Assembly: GCA_964412555.1 (NCBI GenBank)
Contig: CAYPPG010000093.1
Span: 1 to 20,515 of the forward strand
Length of the DNA: 20,515 bases
Direction of reading: 5' to 3'
Origin: CAYPPG01 sp964412555
GTDB taxonomy: Bacteria > Hinthialibacterota > Hinthialibacteria > Hinthialibacterales > Hinthialibacteraceae
The position numbers and the translations under genes are program-made. The notes under the pieces are model-generated. The model searched no databases and was not told the origin of the DNA. It saw only the letters and a program-made list of their open reading frames with translations. Positions 15,199 through 20,515 of the stretch are shown in pieces; position 1 is the first letter of the stretch, and each line of letters opens with the position of its first letter.

Positions 15199-16896
15199 TT
15201 ATTTGATTAATACCCGATCTCCAATTCGAAAAAATCGATCGAGTGTCTTAGTCTCAACATCTATTTTTCCAGCATTGTTTACCGCTGTAAGATCCACAAA
15301 ATTTCTCATAACAGAAGGAAATAGATATTTTGAAATCCGAATTACCTCCAAATTGTCAAACTGCACTGTAACTGACGTATCATTACTCGCCACTTGAAAC
15401 ACGGGAACTACAGCGTTGCGTATCGGCTCATAGCAAGCCCAGAGACACCCAAAACGATCGACGTACGGCTTTGCGTGCATGGTCAGATTCAAACCCAGTG
15501 AACCATCGAGTCCTGATTCTGCGACACTAGCGGCCATTTGCGCATCCAGTAATCCAATTCCCAGCGAGACATTTTCAGCGGATGCCCAGGTGGAGACGCG
15601 AACGAATACGTAGTCGTCTTTTTCGATCTCGAATGGCTTTCCATAAAACGTTGCCCCTTCATTTGGATTCATGTTAACCCTAATCCCAACACCGTCAGTG
15701 AATTCAAGGTTCTCAGGTTGTGTATTCAATATGTCAAATGAAACTGAACCGAGTTGAAAGCCATTTGGTGGTTGGAGCGTGAGGTTGTTTTCATCTGGAG
15801 TCGAAGCACTAAAAGTGTATAATGCTTCGCCTGGCGGTGATGAAGGGGGAACAACAATTAATGATTGGGGGGTTATACGGATATTATCGATATACCATCC
15901 ATCTCTAACATGCGAATCGTCTTCTTGGTAATGATAAAATCCAATTCTCATCTTTTTACCTGCGAATCGGGTAATATCGATGTTAAAAGGGGACCAGACA
16001 GCCGATGAACCGCCTGTAAACCTCGCTCCCAAACTGGTCCATTCACTCCAATTCGTGTCTTCATACGTACTTATTTGGACCTCACCATAATCGCCGCCAT
16101 CATAATTAAACCAATGCCAAAATTTAAATTCATATATATCAAATTTGCTATTCGTTGCCGGTAAAATTAATGGAGGGCTTATGAGACGACTATTCGCCCA
16201 TCGTTGATAATTTCCCGCAAGATTGGTTCCCACGACGGACGTTCCATCCAAAGCATTATTTGGTCCACTTTTGGGTTCACCGACCTGCCATTCTCCGCGA
16301 TCGGAATACCATCCCTCCCATCCATTTTCAAAACTTTCAACCGGATTAAAAAACGGAACAAATTTTACGATTTCCAGATTATCAATATACCAACCACCCG
16401 ATTGAGCATTGTTATCATTTTCAGAGTGGAAAAATCCAATGCGGATCAACTGACCGGCAAATGAAGTAAGGTCACAAGCTCTCTCAAACCACACATGTGA
16501 AGCATGACCATTGACTGCGTTTCCAACATTGATCCATTCCCCCCATCCGTTTTCCTCTCTCACGCTGATTTGAACTTGGCTATAATCAGAACCGTAATAA
16601 ATTGATTTTTGCCATAATGTTAATTGAATAGATTCATTCTCATTTTCAATCTCTGGTAAAATAATTGCTCCACTGATGAATCGACTATCCGTGTAACGTG
16701 GATAATTGCCCTCAATAACAGTGGCCGCAACGGTCGGACTTGTCGCATCTTTAGTTAAATGGCCAACTTGCCAAACACCGTTATCTGCGTACCAATCTCC
16801 ATATTGATCAAACTCTTCTTCAAATATAATTGTCTGTGATGATGAAGGTAATCCAGATAATGCAAGTAAGACGATTAGGCAAAGCAAGGGTTTCAT
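15199..16896 (-). CDS. Secreted protein with two jelly-roll (choice-of-anchor-J/MAM-like) domains and the shared C-terminal domain (paralogue)
   Basis: The product has 565 residues from the ATG at 16896. The ATG at 16908 overlaps the ribosome site GGAGGA and is rejected. A signal peptide ends near SSSQ (residue 21). Domains 1 (about 22-177) and 2 (about 184-343) repeat the pattern of the downstream paralogue (FEEEFD.YG.WY..NGVWQVG, AATVIEGNYP, SR.IS..I.LP, QVQIS, GGWYIDN). A Pro-rich hinge (about 349-357) leads to the shared domain (359-520), with FTDGVGI, GATFYGKPFEIE, SLGIGLLDAQMA, LWACYEP and VQFDNLEV. The tail is DRFFRIGDRVLIK. The two genes are about 43 bases apart and clearly arose by duplication, with differing jelly-roll surfaces and a more strongly conserved C-terminal third. 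Confidence 0.85.
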   Translation of the reverse strand: MKPLLCLIVLLALSGLPSSSQTIIFEEEFDQYGDWYADNGVWQVGHLTKDATSPTVAATVIEGNYPRYTDSRFISGAIILPEIENENESIQLTLWQKSIYYGSDYSQVQISVREENGWGEWINVGNAVNGHASHVWFERACDLTSFAGQLIRIGFFHSENDNNAQSGGWYIDNLEIVKFVPFFNPVESFENGWEGWYSDRGEWQVGEPKSGPNNALDGTSVVGTNLAGNYQRWANSRLISPPLILPATNSKFDIYEFKFWHWFNYDGGDYGEVQISTYEDTNWSEWTSLGARFTGGSSAVWSPFNIDITRFAGKKMRIGFYHYQEDDSHVRDGWYIDNIRITPQSLIVVPPSSPPGEALYTFSASTPDENNLTLQPPNGFQLGSVSFDILNTQPENLEFTDGVGIRVNMNPNEGATFYGKPFEIEKDDYVFVRVSTWASAENVSLGIGLLDAQMAASVAESGLDGSLGLNLTMHAKPYVDRFGCLWACYEPIRNAVVPVFQVASNDTSVTVQFDNLEVIRISKYLFPSVMRNFVDLTAVNNAGKIDVETKTLDRFFRIGDRVLIK

Positions 16897-16900
16897 AATT

Positions 16901-16906
16901 TCCTCC
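16901..16906 (-). promoter_or_regulatory. Ribosome binding site deciding the start at 16896
   Basis: GGAGGA on the minus strand, four bases before the ATG of MKPLLCLIVLLALSG. It shows that the upstream in-frame ATG (16908) is not the start. Confidence 0.7.
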
Positions 16907-16968
16907 ATATTTTCAATAAGTGGATTAATTCCATCGCTGGAAAGAAAATTCGTTTATTTCAATTTCAA

Positions 16969-19900
16969 TCACCAATCCGGCGGCTCCCGAAACAGCGTCG
17001 GAGTGGGCTGCGGTTGCAAGATGAAAGAATCGCCAACAGGCGTCGGCCAGTGCTGTGGCAATTCCCACGACCAATACGAATCATGATCCATTTGCGCATG
17101 CACAGAAAAATCCCCGACACGCACCGTTGCGGATCCTCCCACTAATTGAATGATAAAATAGGGAGTCAAACTCTCACTTTTCTTAAAACTTGCAGAAGTT
17201 TCCACTTCAACAAATGGTTGTTCAAGTGACAAATTAGCCGTTTCGTAAACAGTCGTTTGACCTTGCATAAACATGGCTGTCGTTAGTGTTGCATTCCCTT
17301 CTACTAAACGTGCAGCACATCGCATTGTATACGTCGTGTTGGTCTTTGCGAACGTTTCTGAAATTTGCGGATCGAAAGGAATCAACACTTGCGCTATATC
17401 ATCTGCATTAAGTGTCTTAAGAATCACGGTATTTTGTTCCAGCTCATACGATCCGCCTTGCGTTGTGACGGGATCGGAAAAAATAATGTGTTCCAAACCT
17501 CCAGCATGTTCTGGCTCCCATACGAGCGTATATCCGCTCGCCACTTCCGCTTCGTTGACTGCCCCGACTAATTCCCAATCCAATAATCGAATTGTTGAAT
17601 ACCCCGTATCGGGCGCGACAAATTGAATCATCACAGTGGATGAATTCGTGGCCACCTCACGCACAACGGAAACTGTATTGATACCATGTTGTAAAGTGTC
17701 AGGATCAATCAAATCAACCGCCATTCTACCAGTCCATCCGCTGGCTTCATCCAAAACAGCAAGTCCAACCTGTGATGGCAATGTTCCATCGATGTCAATC
17801 GTTGCGCGTAATTCCAAACGTCCCTGAGGAACACGAATCTCAGATGCCATGAATCGAATGGCTTGACCAGGTTCGAGTTCAATATTCCATTTTTCGTCGA
17901 TTTCTTGGTTAGCACTCGCAAGAGAATAACCATCAACAGAAATTATATGAAGTGAATGACTTCTGATCGATGCAAACTCAGGAGTTACCCAAATCACAGT
18001 AGAATCCCAATCCTCGTTTATTGATTCCGGATAGGGAAGGTTCGATAATCGTATATTGTTTTCAAATCTAGTATACTTGTTCAAGGAATTATTTTTAGAT
18101 AATAATGGTTCTGCAAGTTTAGGTGTTGGCCAGTAGAGATATGGTTCTATATTCTTTCTTTTATCAGCATTATCGGTTGATAGTATGTGATTGCCTGTAT
18201 TGCGGCTTTCATTTATATAAAGAACAAGTTCTTTCATGAGTGGATCAAGGATAACCAGATCGTCGCGATTATCTTGGTTGAAATCGGTTGATATGCCATA
18301 CAGTCGTGTGAATGGTATCGATGACCGTTTTGTTACGAAGGGAACCGACGCTTCGTCAAATTTACCCAATTCCAAACCACAGACGATAATGATGGATTGA
18401 ACACCTTCAGATCCCGTTTCTCGATTGACATAGACTAAATCTGGAATATTATCTTTGTCCAAATCACTGATCAAAACATCATCAATAAGAACATTCTCAA
18501 CCATTTTACTCACGATGATACTTTTGCGTTTCGTAATCAAACGAACCGTTAAGTCGAATGGAGCGATAATGACATCCATAAATGCATCTAAATCTACATT
18601 TCCTATACCAAATCCGATTGTTCGGTTTCCCGGTGACGTATCGTCTGTCGGAATGGATGCGATGTTTGAAAAACCATAATCAGCGTTGGAAAGAATGACC
18701 GTTTCACAAGCAAAAGATGCATATAAACCCGCGATGATTTCGTTTCCCACGTAGTATGGATTCAAGTCGGAATCAAGGATATCGGCAATTTGAATAAATT
18801 GGAGAATTTGTTGATCTTCCCCCCTTTTTTTTAATTGGATCGGAATTTCAGTGGCGATGGGATTGATGGTTTCACCTCCCCAAAACACGAGAATTCCTTT
18901 CGATTCATTTTTTTCCAATTTCGCGATCAAGATATCATCGTAGCCGTCATTATTCACATCACCCACCGTTAATAATTGAGTGAATCCATTGACTTTTTCC
19001 ATAGCTTCCAAATCAGGGTATTCATCTCCCAACGAAATCATTTTTGATTGAAGAAATTCTCCCTTTCCATTTCCGTATAAGATAATCAGTTTACCAATTT
19101 TCTCCGATTGATCACCATAATATGATAAAACAACTAAATCCCGATGCTCGTCGTGGTTGATATCACCTTCGGCAATGAATTCCACATCGATTCCTACAAT
19201 TTCTTCTTCAAAAAAATCTGGCGATTTGTTATCAAAATATGGATTGCGTCCTGTGCCAAACAGAAAGATTAAAGATTGTTTACCTTTGTCTGCAATAACG
19301 AGATCGACGTATCCATCTTCATTTAAATCACTTTGTAAAATCCCTACACAATCACTACCGGCAGGAATGACATCTACTACTTGCAAGGAAAAATCGTTGG
19401 AGCAACTATAAACAATAATGGGAGTTGGAGTTGAGGTGCTAGACACATGAGGCAAATTTGATGGAGTCCACGTTGGAACAAACGGTGTCGGGCTGGCAGT
19501 CCACGTTGGAAGTGCTTTTGGTGTCGGAGTTGGTGTCCATGTGGGTGGAGCCGGTGGAGTTGGCGTCGGTGTCCAGGTTGGTGGCGGGGTAGGAGTTGGT
19601 GATGGTGTCCAGGTTGGAGGCGCTGGCGGAGTCAACGACGGTGTCCAGGTTGGAAGCGCTGGTGGAGTCGGTGTAGGTGTCCATATCGAAGAAACCGGCT
19701 GTGTCGGAGTATTTGTATTAGTTGGTATAGATGTTGGTGTCGGAGTGGGCCAGTTGATCGTATTCGAACGCACAAAATTATGATCACTGGATCCGATGTT
19801 TGTGATGGAGCGGATTAAGACATAACAGGAATCGAATTTATTGATGACTCGTGTAGCTTCGCGTAATGTACCACTAATTTGATCAATTCCAGATTCTTTA

Positions 19901-20469
19901 TTATTTGCAAATATATTCACCGCAAACTTTTGTGGTGAGGGATTACATTTCCAAGTAAAACGGATTGTACCTTTTGTTTCATCGTAAGAATCAAGCATCA
20001 ACTCCACATCGTAGGGGATCGGCAATCGCGTGGGAGTGGGCGAAGGCGAAATCGTTGGAGGGGGAATCGTCGGCGGCGCAGTTGTCGGAGGGGGGGGAGT
20101 TGGAGGTGGAGTCGTCGGCGGTGGAGTAGTCGGTGGGGGAGTAGTCGGTGCAAGGGTTGGTTCCATTAAAAATGGGTTAGATGGTACATAATCGGTTGTT
20201 CGATCACTCATTTCAGAGCGGATTCTAGCGATATAGGCTCCGAAATGCCCTTGAAACGTTCGACTTGAATCCATGAGTTCATTTCCATCAACGATGAAAG
20301 TATGTTCTCCTGGCGGTGGACTATCAAAAATAATCCGAAATTGATCCGGTGAAACATCACATTTCCAGCTGATGATAAAATGACCTGTACTCCAATCAAA
20401 ATCCAAAAGAACATCGTAAGGAGGTAACAACGGTATCGCGGTAGGTGTATCTGTAGGTGTAGGTGTCAA
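16969..20469 (-). CDS. Large exported FG-GAP/VCBS-repeat protein with Fn3-like domains and Thr/Pro linkers, 5' end missing
   Basis: The visible 1166 residues begin inside a Thr/Pro linker at a TTG that is not a convincing start. The frame stays open to the window edge, but the sequence past 20469 looks foreign. Residues 17-100 and 152-240 are two copies of a small beta domain: 'YDV.L....' then (S/T)WKC..SP..F. Thr/Pro linkers lie at 102-150 and 240-350. Residues about 365-755 form a beta-propeller of FG-GAP/VCBS type with calcium-loop motifs: DLNEDGYVDLVIAD, DINHDEHRDLVVLS, DVNNDGYDDILIAK, DLDKDNIPDLVYVN and DFNQDNRDDLVILD. The C-terminal 300 residues look like two beta-sandwiches, with VGLAVLDE and MIQF...TIRLLDWEL. 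These resemble the shared cluster domain in layout but not clearly in sequence. It ends in another Pro-rich tail (PQPTPTLFREPPDW). It lies first in the cluster. Confidence 0.8.
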   Translation of the reverse strand: MTPTPTDTPTAIPLLPPYDVLLDFDWSTGHFIISWKCDVSPDQFRIIFDSPPPGEHTFIVDGNELMDSSRTFQGHFGAYIARIRSEMSDRTTDYVPSNPFLMEPTLAPTTPPPTTPPPTTPPPTPPPPTTAPPTIPPPTISPSPTPTRLPIPYDVELMLDSYDETKGTIRFTWKCNPSPQKFAVNIFANNKESGIDQISGTLREATRVINKFDSCYVLIRSITNIGSSDHNFVRSNTINWPTPTPTSIPTNTNTPTQPVSSIWTPTPTPPALPTWTPSLTPPAPPTWTPSPTPTPPPTWTPTPTPPAPPTWTPTPTPKALPTWTASPTPFVPTWTPSNLPHVSSTSTPTPIIVYSCSNDFSLQVVDVIPAGSDCVGILQSDLNEDGYVDLVIADKGKQSLIFLFGTGRNPYFDNKSPDFFEEEIVGIDVEFIAEGDINHDEHRDLVVLSYYGDQSEKIGKLIILYGNGKGEFLQSKMISLGDEYPDLEAMEKVNGFTQLLTVGDVNNDGYDDILIAKLEKNESKGILVFWGGETINPIATEIPIQLKKRGEDQQILQFIQIADILDSDLNPYYVGNEIIAGLYASFACETVILSNADYGFSNIASIPTDDTSPGNRTIGFGIGNVDLDAFMDVIIAPFDLTVRLITKRKSIIVSKMVENVLIDDVLISDLDKDNIPDLVYVNRETGSEGVQSIIIVCGLELGKFDEASVPFVTKRSSIPFTRLYGISTDFNQDNRDDLVILDPLMKELVLYINESRNTGNHILSTDNADKRKNIEPYLYWPTPKLAEPLLSKNNSLNKYTRFENNIRLSNLPYPESINEDWDSTVIWVTPEFASIRSHSLHIISVDGYSLASANQEIDEKWNIELEPGQAIRFMASEIRVPQGRLELRATIDIDGTLPSQVGLAVLDEASGWTGRMAVDLIDPDTLQHGINTVSVVREVATNSSTVMIQFVAPDTGYSTIRLLDWELVGAVNEAEVASGYTLVWEPEHAGGLEHIIFSDPVTTQGGSYELEQNTVILKTLNADDIAQVLIPFDPQISETFAKTNTTYTMRCAARLVEGNATLTTAMFMQGQTTVYETANLSLEQPFVEVETSASFKKSESLTPYFIIQLVGGSATVRVGDFSVHAQMDHDSYWSWELPQHWPTPVGDSFILQPQPTPTLFREPPDW
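19496..19711. repeat. 36-bp tandem repeat encoding the PTWTPTPTPPAP linker
   Basis: About six copies begin at 19496, 19532, 19568, 19604, 19640 and 19676, exactly 36 bases apart. Each starts with a variant of GGTGTCCAGGTTGG on the + strand and encodes 12 residues on the minus strand. Copies differ by several bases, mostly in codon third positions. This is a coding repeat, not a CRISPR array. Confidence 0.85.
20057..20146. repeat. 15-bp tandem repeat encoding a PPPTT linker
   Basis: Six 15-base units begin at 20057, 20072, 20087, 20102, 20117 and 20132, with sequences such as GGCGGTGGAGTAGTC. On the minus strand they encode the repeated PPPTT linker between the two small beta domains. Unlike the downstream 36-bp array the unit contains no tryptophan codon. 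Confidence 0.8.
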
Positions 20470-20515
20470 TAGCCGGGTACCTTTGACCCCCCTGGAGTCG
20501 GTTAGGTGTGACCCG
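20470..20515. mobile_element. Possible end of an unidentified mobile element truncating the FG-GAP gene
   Basis: At 20470 the Thr/Pro coding repeat stops abruptly. The next 45 bases are G+C-rich, with CGGGTACC at one side and GACCCG at the other, and give a translation (GVKGTRLL) unlike the linker. GGTGTGACCCG at the window edge resembles GGTGTAACCC (reverse strand of about 6640-6650), beside the transposase remnant. This could be an inverted repeat of a related element, but there is too little sequence to be sure. Confidence 0.35.

Noticed and set aside
19496..19711. Regular 36-base repeats that could suggest a CRISPR array
   Set aside because: The units abut without spacers, vary at third codon positions and encode an in-frame Thr/Pro linker on the minus strand.
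19541..19783. Gly/Val-rich open frame on the + strand
   Set aside because: It is the antisense shadow of the Thr/Pro repeat, with no ribosome site and no non-repetitive sequence.

Overview
The window looks like part of the genome of an uncultured, fairly AT-rich bacterium. It carries long secreted proteins with Thr/Pro linkers, FG-GAP/VCBS-type repeats, beta-helix repeats and lipoprotein-free signal peptides. That style is common in large-genome environmental candidate phyla, but I cannot name the taxon from the sequence. All three stop codons terminate apparently intact genes, so the genetic code looks standard. The window has two unrelated halves.

Left half (about 1-6650, + strand) is a decaying accessory island. 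It begins with a 21-bp direct repeat that looks like the end of an insertion sequence. Next is the 3' remnant of what appears to be a CD-NTase (cGAS-like) gene, then an intact E2-like ubiquitin-conjugation gene, then a CapV-like patatin phospholipase interrupted by one in-frame TAA. Together these look like an E2-type ('short type II') CBASS anti-phage operon that has lost its nucleotide-synthesis core. Downstream is an IS21-family element with 21-bp inverted ends. Its istA is broken by two stops and an internal deletion, its istB is intact, and a complete-looking group II intron with its own reverse transcriptase sits just after istB. Beyond the right end lies the last 44 codons of another transposase. 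The IS genes are visibly richer in G+C than the surroundings, which suggests import.

Right half (about 6790-20515, all - strand) is a compact run of five genes for large exported proteins, with gaps of roughly 40-75 bases. In transcription order they are: an FG-GAP/Fn3-like protein with Thr/Pro linkers, cut at the window edge; two paralogues with paired jelly-roll (choice-of-anchor-J/MAM-like) domains; a parallel beta-helix protein; and a 1528-residue protein that fuses a trypsin/V8-like domain lacking two catalytic residues to CARDB-, PKD- and Big-like domains and a lipase with an apparently complete triad. Three successive proteins share one C-terminal domain of about 160 residues and a short C-terminal tail (RFF-[KR]-IGD). 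I do not recognise the domain. It is the best candidate here for something undescribed: a common module on different binding or scaffold heads, co-transcribed with a surface lipase/pseudoprotease.

The last roughly 45 bases are G+C-rich and differ from the coding repeat beside them. They look like another mobile-element end truncating the first gene of this cluster.
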